A stretch of 18,545 nucleotides of DNA from an uncultured Bacteroidales bacterium (GTDB lineage: Bacteria > Bacteroidota > Bacteroidia > Bacteroidales > F082): positions 1 to 18,545 of the forward strand of contig CALFIT010000037.1 in assembly GCA_937877465.1 (NCBI GenBank), read 5' to 3'. The first letter of the stretch is position 1. Each line of letters starts with the position of its first letter. Below are positions 1-6,448 of the stretch, piece by piece. Under the pieces are notes generated by a model. That model was not told where the DNA came from. It saw only the letters and a program-made list of their open reading frames with translations, and made no database searches. A program made the translations under genes and the position numbers.

Positions 1-463
1 CCACGCGCTTCAGGATGGAAAGGAACGACGACAGGAAGGTCATCTCAGGATGTACGCCGATGAGGGTGAAATAGGCCGGTGCCACGACCGACATCACCAA
101 GTTGCCGATGATGGTGAACGAAGTCACCGTCTCGCGGTCGGCACCGAGCATACAACTCACCACCGCCACCGACGAAGCCACCGGACACAACACCCCGATG
201 AGCACGCCCTCGGCAACGATGTCGTTGGCGTGGAAAGCTTTCAGCAGATAATACAAACCGATGCTCACCACCACCTGAAAGCCTAAGATCCAGACGAACA
301 AAGGGCTGAATTTCAGCTTTCTGACATCGACGGCGGAGAAGGTGAGCAACAAGATGCTGAAGATGATGTAAGGCACGGCCACGCTGAACATGGCGCAATA
401 GCGGTGCAGGAGCAAACCCAGCACGATGGCAATGGGCAGGACGTAACTTTTGTATTTTTGCAT
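1..463 (-). CDS. Bile acid:sodium symporter-like (SBF/BASS) transporter, 5' part only
   Basis: This is the N-terminal 154 residues of an integral membrane protein whose 3' end lies beyond the left edge. The start ATG is at 463-461, about 28 bp downstream of a -7 box (492-499). Hydrophobic segments fall at about residues 6-20, 25-46, 54-74, 82-106 and 112-135. A conserved-looking patch around residues 93-121 (CPVASSVAVVSCMLGADRET, then FTIIGNL) has the Pro/Ser-rich, gap-free helix pattern of the SBF/BASS fold. Family members use sodium gradients to move organic anions across the inner membrane; the substrate here cannot be told. An AEC-type carrier of similar fold is the main alternative. The frame is open through the window edge and the codon use matches neighbouring genes. 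The next gene upstream on the same strand ends 49 bp away but appears to be a separate transcription unit. Confidence 0.72.
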   Translation of the reverse strand, partial: MQKYKSYVLPIAIVLGLLLHRYCAMFSVAVPYIIFSILLLTFSAVDVRKLKFSPLFVWILGFQVVVSIGLYYLLKAFHANDIVAEGVLIGVLCPVASSVAVVSCMLGADRETVTSFTIIGNLVMSVVAPAYFTLIGVHPEMTFLSSFLSILKRV

Positions 464-491
464 TCAATCTTGGATTGGGGCTGCAAAATTG

Positions 492-499
492 CAAAAATA
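492..499 (-). promoter_or_regulatory. -7 box (TATTTTTG) for the SBF-like transporter
   Basis: The minus strand reads TATTTTTG, matching the Bacteroidetes -7 consensus TAnnTTTG. It sits 28 bp upstream of the transporter ATG and just after the stop of the C25 protease gene. I see no convincing TTTG -33 element. Its position suggests the transporter has its own promoter rather than depending on read-through. Confidence 0.5.
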
Positions 500-512
500 A
501 TGCGTGCGATGC

Positions 513-3500
513 TTATTCTTTCACGAATCTTAGCGTTTTCGTGACCTTGTCCGTCGTCAGGTGGATGACGTATGTGCCTGCGGGCAGGTCAGCCGTCGCG
601 ACGACGACCTTCGCGGCGCAGTTCCTTTGGCTGTAGACCAAGGCTCCCGTAAGGTTGTAGACATCGAGACGGTCGATGGCTTCCTGTGCCTCGATGGTCA
701 GTTTGTCGCTGACGGGGTTGGGATAAGCCAAGGTCATGGCATCTTGCTGCTCGCCGATGCCTTCGGTGTGCACGAAGTGGGCCACCAAGTCCCTGTTGCT
801 GGTGATGGTGAAGGTGTAGGTCATTTCTTCCGAAACCACCTCGCCGTCTTCGCTCCAGTACTGGAAAGCCCAGTCCTCGTTGCGGTCGACGGTCAGCGTA
901 ACCTCGTCGCCGTATTGGTAGATGCCTTCGCCGTTGGCCGTACCTGCCTCAGTGGGGTCGACCGAGAGCTTGACTGTAAACAATTGCAACTCGAAGTTGG
1001 CTACTAAGGTGCGGTCGCTATCGACGAAGAAAGTATAGGGGTTGCTGGTCGAGACCACGAGGCCGTTTTCCGTCCAACTGACGAAACCGTAGCCTTCGTT
1101 GGCCGTGGCGATTAGGGTACATTCTTCGTAAGAATACGTGCCGCCGCCGGTGACGGTGCCGCCTTCGGTCGGATTGGCCGTGGCGACGACGGTGAACGAC
1201 GGAACCATGAAATGTGCCACATAGGTTGCAGATTCGGTGACTTGGAAGGTGTAGGTGGTGTTGGTGCTGACCTGTACGCCGTTCTTCGTCCAATTGACAA
1301 AGACGAATGGGTAACACGGAGTGGCCGTCAAAGTGCAGGTTTGACCGTAGTTGTAGGTTCCTCCGCCCTCTACGCCACCAGCGTCAGGAGATGGCTCGGC
1401 AATGGCCGTGATGGTGAATTGCTGTAGTGCAAAATTGGCCACCAAAGTGCGGTTGCTGGTCACGGTGAAGGTATAGGCGGCGTTGGTCGAGACCACGTTG
1501 CCGTTCTCCGTCCAGTTGGTGAAGGCGTAGCCTATGTTGGCCGTGGCTCTCACGGTACACGATTGGCCTTCCTGATAGGTGCCGCCACCGCTGACCGTAC
1601 CCGCGTTGTTTGGGTTGGCCGACACCGTGATGGTGTAGTTTTGCGGCAGGGCCTCGAAGTTGGCCACCAAAGTGCGGTTGGTAGTTACGGTGAAGGTGTA
1701 GTTGGCGTTGGTAGAGACCACAGTGCCGTTCTCTGTCCAGTTGGTGAAGTTGAAGCCCGCGTTGGCCGAGGCCGAAACGGTACACGACTGGCCTTGTTGG
1801 TAGGTGCCGCCACCCGTCACCGTGCCGCCGTTGGTCGGGTTGGCCGACACCGTGACGGTATAGTTTTGGGTGTTGCTAACGTTGATGTCTTGGATGTAAG
1901 GCTGGCGTTGGGGCTTGGTGACCACGATGCGCACCTGCGAGCCTGAGGTGACGCCGCTATAAGGCACGCTGACCGAGCCGGAGGCAGGCACCAATCCTAC
2001 GCCTTTCAGAACGTTGTTTTGCGAGATGCCCACATACGAACCCTCTTGCGCGTTGACGGTGAAGTTGCCCGAACCCGCCGGTATGGTCGAGGCATGGCTG
2101 ACGGTGTTGGCCGAAGGTTGCACGCGGAAAGGCATGATGGAGCCGTCGCCGAGCACATGGTACGACTGCCAGTAATACAAGGGGCTGCTGTGGGTTTGGT
2201 AACTGCCGGCATGGGCGTAGCACACGGCCAAGTTGCCCAAGAAGACCATGGACGAAACCGTGTGGTAGGTGTCGTCCATCCAAACGCCGTCGTAAACGCC
2301 GGTCGAGGTGTTGGCGATGTTAGGTGTCTGGTTGATGGTGGTGGTGGCACCCACGCCAAAGTAATAGTCCTCATACCAATAGGTGCTGGGGCAGGAGCCG
2401 ATGTAGGAGTAGGCCGCCTTGTTCGTCGCACGAATCATGGCTTCGCCGAAGCAGGGTTGGTTGTAGCCGAAGTTGCCCGACAAGCAGCAGTTGCCCATGG
2501 CAAGGAAGTACTTGTTGGTGTTGGTCAGGGCATTCACGCCGCTGTTGGTCAGGTTGGGGTTGTACCATTCCTGGTTGTCGCCGTGGGCGGTGTAGTTGGC
2601 AAAGCCTACGCCGGTGTTGAGGTTGTTGTAGCAGCCGCTGTAGGAATTGAGGTAGGAATACACATTGGTGAAGCCGTGCGCCGTATTGTAATAATAGGTG
2701 GTGGCGTAGTTGATGGTCGGCTGGCCAACGCGCGGATTCCAAGTATTGTCGGCACCTGCGATGAGGAGCACCTTGCTAAGGTAGCTCGGGTCGGGCATGG
2801 TGTATTGCTCGTATTGCAAGATCTTGTCGATGATGGCGGTGAGTTGCGTGGTGTTCTCTGCCGACATGCGGCTGTAGAACATGTCGGGGAAATAGTCGTT
2901 GTCGACGCTGCCGTAGTAGAGGTCGGTCACCTTTTGGGACGACGAACCCGTGGTGGCCGGAATCTGTGCCACGTCGCCCACGAGGATGAGGAAAGTGGGC
3001 GTTGCGCCTTGGCTGACGCCCGTGTTGTAGAGGTTCTGCACATAGCTGCGGATGGCGCTATAGGTGGTGCCGCATTGCGAAGTGGTCACCAAGTTCACGT
3101 CGAAGCCCTTCTGGATCTTCCAGTTGGTCCAAGGCTCCAAGGTGGAGACGTAATTGTCGGGGGCGATGACGATCATGTGGACGGGATAGGCCATCAGGTC
3201 GGGGTGGTCGTCGTAAACGTCGAGAATCTGACGGTAGTTGAACATCTGGCGGTAGACGATGTCGAAATAAGGGCTGTAGGTGCTGAGCAACATACGCTCG
3301 GTCTCGGCACGGTCGGCGCCGTCGAAGCTGACTTCCACCTCGATGTCGTTGAAGACGCGCAAGGTGTTCGTGGCGGCGTTGTAGCTCACCGGGTTGACGA
3401 CCAACGAGCCGACGCGGATGCCGCGCATGGTGCCTTGCACCTCAATGGTGGCTTCGGGAGCCGTGGCCAAGGCACGGGTTTGGTAGGCAGCGGCGTTGTA

Positions 3501-3914
3501 GACGAACTCGACCTCATCGGGGTTCTGGTCCTTGCGGACGGAAGGCTGGTGAGGCAAAAGGGTGCCAATTCCATAATCGGAAAGGTTATAATCCGTTGTC
3601 GAATAGCTGACGACGCTGACGCGAGGCGTGGCGCCGAAAGGCACGGCCAACAGTTGGTGCGAGGCGGGCAGTTCGGGTGTGCCGATTTCGCCCGAGGCGT
3701 AAGTGTCTTCGATGGCAATCTCGGAGAAAGTGCCGCGCTCGGTGGCGATTTCGATGCTCTCGATGGAGCCGTAACTAAAAACGGCGCGAAGGTTGGAAAA
3801 TTCGCTGCTCGTAATCTCGGCCCTCGAAGTGCTGCGCAAGTCGATGCGGCCGTTCTGTGCCATGGCAAACAAGGTGCTCAAGGCCAAAAAGAGAAGGATG
3901 GAAATCTTTTTCAT
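513..3914 (-). CDS. Gingipain-like C25 cysteine protease with five InlB-like repeats and T9SS type A sorting domain
   Basis: A secreted endopeptidase of 1133 residues. I start at ATG 3914 (MKKISILLFLALSTLFAMAQ, a clear signal peptide); the longer reading frame to 3980 would begin upstream of the -7 box at 3938-3945. Residues 21-240 resemble a gingipain propeptide. The C25 catalytic domain spans about 243-600: His444 lies in YTAHGDNQEW and the nucleophile is best aligned to Cys477 in GNCCLSGNFG, followed by the family-typical PCFGEAMIRA. An Ig-like segment (about 605-680) precedes five repeats of about 72 residues (684-1048). The tail from 1064 (YPNP...) to 1133 is a T9SS type A domain, so the protein should cross the outer membrane by T9SS and be surface-anchored or released. 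Specificity (Arg, Lys or other) cannot be told. Confidence in the C25 and T9SS assignment is high. Confidence 0.92.
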   Translation of the reverse strand: MKKISILLFLALSTLFAMAQNGRIDLRSTSRAEITSSEFSNLRAVFSYGSIESIEIATERGTFSEIAIEDTYASGEIGTPELPASHQLLAVPFGATPRVSVVSYSTTDYNLSDYGIGTLLPHQPSVRKDQNPDEVEFVYNAAAYQTRALATAPEATIEVQGTMRGIRVGSLVVNPVSYNAATNTLRVFNDIEVEVSFDGADRAETERMLLSTYSPYFDIVYRQMFNYRQILDVYDDHPDLMAYPVHMIVIAPDNYVSTLEPWTNWKIQKGFDVNLVTTSQCGTTYSAIRSYVQNLYNTGVSQGATPTFLILVGDVAQIPATTGSSSQKVTDLYYGSVDNDYFPDMFYSRMSAENTTQLTAIIDKILQYEQYTMPDPSYLSKVLLIAGADNTWNPRVGQPTINYATTYYYNTAHGFTNVYSYLNSYSGCYNNLNTGVGFANYTAHGDNQEWYNPNLTNSGVNALTNTNKYFLAMGNCCLSGNFGYNQPCFGEAMIRATNKAAYSYIGSCPSTYWYEDYYFGVGATTTINQTPNIANTSTGVYDGVWMDDTYHTVSSMVFLGNLAVCYAHAGSYQTHSSPLYYWQSYHVLGDGSIMPFRVQPSANTVSHASTIPAGSGNFTVNAQEGSYVGISQNNVLKGVGLVPASGSVSVPYSGVTSGSQVRIVVTKPQRQPYIQDINVSNTQNYTVTVSANPTNGGTVTGGGTYQQGQSCTVSASANAGFNFTNWTENGTVVSTNANYTFTVTTNRTLVANFEALPQNYTITVSANPNNAGTVSGGGTYQEGQSCTVRATANIGYAFTNWTENGNVVSTNAAYTFTVTSNRTLVANFALQQFTITAIAEPSPDAGGVEGGGTYNYGQTCTLTATPCYPFVFVNWTKNGVQVSTNTTYTFQVTESATYVAHFMVPSFTVVATANPTEGGTVTGGGTYSYEECTLIATANEGYGFVSWTENGLVVSTSNPYTFFVDSDRTLVANFELQLFTVKLSVDPTEAGTANGEGIYQYGDEVTLTVDRNEDWAFQYWSEDGEVVSEEMTYTFTITSNRDLVAHFVHTEGIGEQQDAMTLAYPNPVSDKLTIEAQEAIDRLDVYNLTGALVYSQRNCAAKVVVATADLPAGTYVIHLTTDKVTKTLRFVKE
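771..1865 (-). repeat. Five tandem InlB B-type repeats inside the C25 protease
   Basis: Five in-frame copies of about 71-73 codons, at roughly 1865-1653, 1640-1428, 1421-1209, 1199-990 and 983-771. Each reads approximately: hydrophobic strand, SANPTNGGTV, GGGTYxxGQxCT, then a FTNWTENGxVVST block and a closing TLVANF. Copies 1 and 2 are close to identical, even in DNA. Copy 3 carries an extra Cys/Pro patch (ATPCYPF), and copy 5 is the most diverged and acidic. The pattern fits divergent InlB B-repeats, beta-rich spacers or adhesive modules that hold a catalytic domain away from the cell surface. Confidence 0.85.
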
Positions 3915-3937
3915 CTTATGAAGTAATTTTGTTGCCG

Positions 3938-3945
3938 CAAAAATA
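3938..3945 (-). promoter_or_regulatory. -7 box (TATTTTTG) for the C25 protease
   Basis: The minus strand reads TATTTTTG followed by GCGGC, an exact TAnnTTTG match. It lies 23 bp upstream of the ATG at 3914 and implies a very short leader. It decides the start codon, because the alternative upstream ATG (3980) would not be transcribed from it. No clear TTTG is present at -33. Confidence 0.55.
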
Positions 3946-4040
3946 GGAAAACCCCTTAATATAAGGTGTCGATAACGCACGAAATTGGAAAAATTTTCAA
4001 TTGTTTTTCAAAAATAGCGCCTTCATTCCCAAACCCATCC

Positions 4041-4048
4041 TACTTTTG
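4041..4048 (+). promoter_or_regulatory. Orphan -7-like box (TACTTTTG) next to a hairpin
   Basis: TACTTTTG matches TAnnTTTG and is followed by GC, as at other promoters in this window. No TTTG is seen at the expected -33 distance, and no gene starts within a normal leader length downstream. The next bases form the hairpin at 4050-4086, so a transcript from here would begin with that stem. Confidence 0.3.
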
Positions 4049-4049
4049 C

Positions 4050-4086
4050 GGTACTGAAAGGGAAGAAATACTTCCTTTTCTGTACC
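4050..4086. repeat. 16-bp inverted repeat (hairpin) in the divergent intergenic region
   Basis: Left arm 4050-4065 (GGTACTGAAAGGGAAG), loop AAATA (4066-4070), right arm 4071-4086 (CTTCCTTTTCTGTACC). The arms pair over 16 positions with one T-T mismatch and one G-T pair. It has no T-run after either arm, so it is not a typical terminator. It could be a structured RNA leader, a protein-binding dyad or the end of a lost mobile element. Confidence 0.6.
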
Positions 4087-4157
4087 TGGATTTCCAATAA
4101 TGGTGAAATTTTCATGAGCAAATGGAGAATAAATCAATTTGCTATTGAAAGAATTAC

Positions 4158-4165
4158 TATTTTTG
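4158..4165 (+). promoter_or_regulatory. -7 box (TATTTTTG) upstream of the AbiEii scar and alkD-like gene
   Basis: TATTTTTG followed by GCGGC, with TTTG at 4138-4141 (16 bp between; the usual spacing is about 19-21). An ATG at 4190-4192 opens a 49-codon frame that makes no recognisable protein. The promoter may once have served the gene whose remains lie at 4230-4430, and may now drive the alkD-like gene through a leader of about 260 nt. Confidence 0.4.
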
Positions 4166-4229
4166 CGGCGCACAAGACAAAATAACAGCATGAAGAACCC
4201 TTTGATTCAATTTGGAAACACTCCGGTAG

Positions 4230-4430
4230 ATTTTACCTTGTCTTTATGCTGGAAAAATGCACGCTTTGGCGTTCCAAAACTGGAAAACACGAGTGAAGGA
4301 ACGCCTTGCCACAGCGGATATGGAATCTGTCAAGGCTGATGCACTTCGCTTTGTTGAAAACAGGGCAGAACTCGACATCTGGAGCAACGCGTATTTCCTG
4401 CAACTTGCCGATAGGATCAAGTTTGTATAA
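4230..4430 (+). pseudogene. Remnant of an AbiEii/AbiGii-type nucleotidyltransferase toxin gene
   Basis: An open frame running to TAA 4428-4430 encodes ILPCLYAGKMHALAFQNWKT, then RVKERLATADMESVKADALR, and ends WSNAYFLQLADRIKFV. The first block strongly resembles the 'LPxLFAGKMHAxxxRxWKxRVKGRD' region of AbiEii-family nucleotidyltransferases (recalled, not searched). The closing block resembles their C-terminal tail. The KGRDWYD motif and the residues normally between the two blocks are missing, so the pieces appear joined by an internal deletion, and a TAG at 4227-4229 closes the frame upstream. The longest ATG-initiated piece is 57 codons (from 4257). No antitoxin (AbiEi) is nearby. It is AT-richer than the flanking genes, consistent with acquired DNA. 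An alternative is a short real gene of unknown function. Confidence 0.5.
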
Positions 4431-4432
4431 CC

Positions 4433-5161
4433 ATGGAAGACAATAAGTTGTATAACGAAATCATCGCCCGTCAAGACCCCGAACAGGTGGCAGGCCTCTC
4501 GCGTTTCTTCAAGACGGGCAAGGGGCAATACGGCGAAGGCGACCGCTTCCTTGGCATCAAGGTGCCCGTCACGCGCTCGGTGGTGAAGCAATGCTGGAAA
4601 GAGACAAGTTTCGAGGATTTGGAGCAATGTGTCCGCTCCGAGTACCACGAAATGCGCCTCGCCGCCTTGTTGACCTTGGTGCAAATCTTCAAGCACGCCA
4701 AAAAAGACAAAGTTCTGCAACAGCAATGTGTTGACTTTTACCTTTCCCACACCCAATACATTAATAACTGGGACTTAGTCGATTTGACTTGCTATGAACT
4801 GCTCGGCATCTGGCTCTTGGACAAAGACAGAACCTTACTTTACGACCTTGCCCGCGACGGCAAGACCATCTGGGAACAACGCATCGGCATCGTCAGCACC
4901 ATGCAGTTCGTCCGCCACGGCGAGCTTGACGACACTTACGCCATCGCCGACCTCTTTTTGGAGAAGCCCCAGCCTTTGCACGACCTCCTGCAAAAAGCCG
5001 TCGGTTGGCTCTTGCGCGAAGCTGGCAAGCGCGACGAACAGCGGCTGAAAGGCTGGCTCTCAACCCGTTGCGCCACGATGCCGCGCACCATGCTCCGTTA
5101 TGCCATCGAGAAGTTTTCGGACGAGGAGCGACAACGCTTCATGCGTCATCTCCGGCCATAG
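4433..5161 (+). CDS. AlkD-like DNA alkylation repair protein (HEAT-repeat glycosylase)
   Basis: A cytoplasmic protein of 242 residues, normal for the AlkD family, which excises alkylated bases such as N3- and N7-alkylpurines using a HEAT-like helical solenoid. The AlkD signature is visible: the INNWDLVDLTC block places Trp113 and Asp117 in the W-x3-D spacing of the Bacillus AlkD catalytic pair. Arg150 in IWEQRIGIVST and Trp192 in KAVGWLLREAGK match the other DNA-contacting positions. The start ATG at 4433 lies 3 bp after the upstream remnant's stop, with no clear Shine-Dalgarno sequence, as is usual in Bacteroidetes. The 3' end overlaps the convergent CotH-like gene by 16 bp. Transcription probably starts at the 4158-4165 box. 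Identification of the family is firm; the substrate range is inferred. Confidence 0.9.
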   Translation: MEDNKLYNEIIARQDPEQVAGLSRFFKTGKGQYGEGDRFLGIKVPVTRSVVKQCWKETSFEDLEQCVRSEYHEMRLAALLTLVQIFKHAKKDKVLQQQCVDFYLSHTQYINNWDLVDLTCYELLGIWLLDKDRTLLYDLARDGKTIWEQRIGIVSTMQFVRHGELDDTYAIADLFLEKPQPLHDLLQKAVGWLLREAGKRDEQRLKGWLSTRCATMPRTMLRYAIEKFSDEERQRFMRHLRP

Positions 5162-6345
5162 CCCATCTCTTCGTCCAACTGCGGGATGCGGATGTCCAAA
5201 TATCGGCGCATGACTTCGAGTTCTTCCTCGTAGGTGCAAGCGTCGTAATAGCCGATGCCGTCGACGGGCCAACGCCCGAAGTTTCGGGCCACCTCTTCCT
5301 TGATGATTTTGTCGTTTTCCTCCATCATCCGCTCGATTTTCCTTTTGCTGAACAGGCCGTTGTCGCGGAGTTGCCTGTAGCGTCGCCTCAGCATCGTGTC
5401 GTAGTCGAGGTAGGGGTTGTGTGCCAAACGGCGCAGTAGCAGGCATCGCTCGAAGTCGGGCAGGCTCTCGGTCATCTTCAGTTCGCCCTCGCCGTCGCGC
5501 CCAAAGGCGTCGTCGTAGTCCCAAATGGCGATACGGAAGGGCGTGAGGCTGTCGCGTTTGTAGAGGTAGAAGTTCTTCATCACGCCGTCGCCGTTGTTGG
5601 TGAACATCAGCAGCAGGTGCCAGTCAACGATGTTGTCGAGGTCGAAGATCCGCCCGATTTGGTAGGCAAAGGTGCTGTCGTCGGCCTGAATCATGAATTG
5701 CATGACGTCTTCCAAATAGCCGTTCATGTCCCTGTCCTCAAGGTCGGGGTAGTTCTGCTGGAAATAGTTGCCGGGTTCCTGCACATATTGCGGGTCGAGT
5801 CGGTTCTCGCCGTGGAAAATGGGCGGGTCCTTGAAAATCATGGCCAAGCTGTCGTCTTTATCGAGGCCAAGCGAGCCTGCGTTGAGCTTCTGCATGAGCA
5901 CATAAAGCCCGTTGTAGGCGTCGTTGAGGTTGAGGTTGACGTAGGCGCACCGTGCGGCAAGGTTCTTGGCGGGGTTCATCTCGCGGAAGAGGTCGAAGCA
6001 GATCTTGTGGTGCATCATGCTTTTGTCGATGTAGTTGGCGTTGAAGATGTAGCTGCGCTGTTCGGGGAGGCCGGCCAACGACATCTTGTGGTCCAACTTG
6101 ACCGTATAAGAGGCCTTGGGGAAGACGCACGACATGCCGCCACGGCGTTTCACACGACCGTTTTCCATCACGGCATTGCCGTTTTCGAGATAGACGACGA
6201 CGCACGGAATCTTCCGGTCCTTTGGGATGGCCTCGGAAACGATGCTGATGGTGGGCACCTCAGGCACCTTCGCCTCCCGCTTGCACGCCGACGCGAATGC
6301 CGCGACGATGAGGACGCATAGGATATGGAAATAGGCCTTTTTCAA
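5146..6345 (-). CDS. CotH kinase-like lipoprotein (TTG start)
   Basis: A 399-residue predicted lipoprotein. I start at TTG 6345-6343: AAGGAA lies about 8 bp upstream and a -7 box lies at 6367-6374, so the ATGs of the longer frame (6411, 6390) fall upstream of the promoter. The result is a compact signal peptide (initiator, KKAYFHILCVLIVAAFASA) with lipobox Cys21. CotH-type features follow: the SYTVKLDHKMSLAGL stretch (79-93), a FNANYIDKSMMHHKICFDLF helix (101-120), NIVDWHLLLMFTNNGDG (238-254), then FYLYKRD (259-265) and the DFG-like IWDYDDAFGRDG (274-285). CotH proteins are atypical protein kinases first known from spore coats; bacterial secreted homologues have largely unknown targets. Divergently transcribed from the C10 protease, convergent with alkD. 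The family call is firm; kinase activity is not shown by sequence alone. Confidence 0.85.
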   Translation of the reverse strand: MKKAYFHILCVLIVAAFASACKREAKVPEVPTISIVSEAIPKDRKIPCVVVYLENGNAVMENGRVKRRGGMSCVFPKASYTVKLDHKMSLAGLPEQRSYIFNANYIDKSMMHHKICFDLFREMNPAKNLAARCAYVNLNLNDAYNGLYVLMQKLNAGSLGLDKDDSLAMIFKDPPIFHGENRLDPQYVQEPGNYFQQNYPDLEDRDMNGYLEDVMQFMIQADDSTFAYQIGRIFDLDNIVDWHLLLMFTNNGDGVMKNFYLYKRDSLTPFRIAIWDYDDAFGRDGEGELKMTESLPDFERCLLLRRLAHNPYLDYDTMLRRRYRQLRDNGLFSKRKIERMMEENDKIIKEEVARNFGRWPVDGIGYYDACTYEEELEVMRRYLDIRIPQLDEEMGYGRR

Positions 6346-6366
6346 TGTCTTGTTCCTTGTCGGCGG

Positions 6367-6374
6367 CAAAGATA
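6367..6374 (-). promoter_or_regulatory. -7 box (TATCTTTG) for the CotH-like gene
   Basis: The minus strand reads TATCTTTG, an exact TAnnTTTG match, 21 bp upstream of the TTG start at 6345. It shares the intergenic region with the opposing promoter at 6421-6428; the heptamer array 6391-6415 lies between them. Confidence 0.55.
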
Positions 6375-6390
6375 CTACAAAAATCTCCAT

Positions 6391-6415
6391 ACTCCCAACT
6401 CCCAACTCCAAACTA
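6391..6415. repeat. 7-bp tandem array (ACTCCMA) between divergent promoters
   Basis: Units ACTCCCA, ACTCCCA, ACTCCAA and a partial ACTA. The array covers the region where the -33 element of the downstream (+) promoter would be and is followed 5 bp later by its -7 box. A closely matching module occurs at 9000-9043. Confidence 0.75.
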
Positions 6416-6420
6416 TTTCT

Positions 6421-6428
6421 TACTTTTG
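6421..6428 (+). promoter_or_regulatory. -7 box (TACTTTTG) for the C10 protease
   Basis: TACTTTTG fits TAnnTTTG and lies 20 bp upstream of the ATG at 6449. There is no TTTG at -33; that zone is occupied by the 7-bp tandem array. Confidence 0.6.
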
Positions 6429-6448
6429 TGCGTTAAAACATTCCATCC

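Noticed and set aside
2019..3926. 635-codon plus-strand frame opposite the C25 protease
   Set aside because: It gives a Val/Gly/His/Asp-rich product with no recognisable motif, opposite a gene with complete catalytic and sorting domains.
3997..4191. 64-codon minus-strand frame upstream of the C25 protease
   Set aside because: It has no recognisable product, covers the hairpin and opposing promoter boxes, and shows codon use unlike the local genes.
4190..4339. 49-codon frame MKNPLIQFGN... as a gene
   Set aside because: It is in a different frame from the AbiEii-like remnant, matches nothing known and looks like an out-of-frame reading of the scar.
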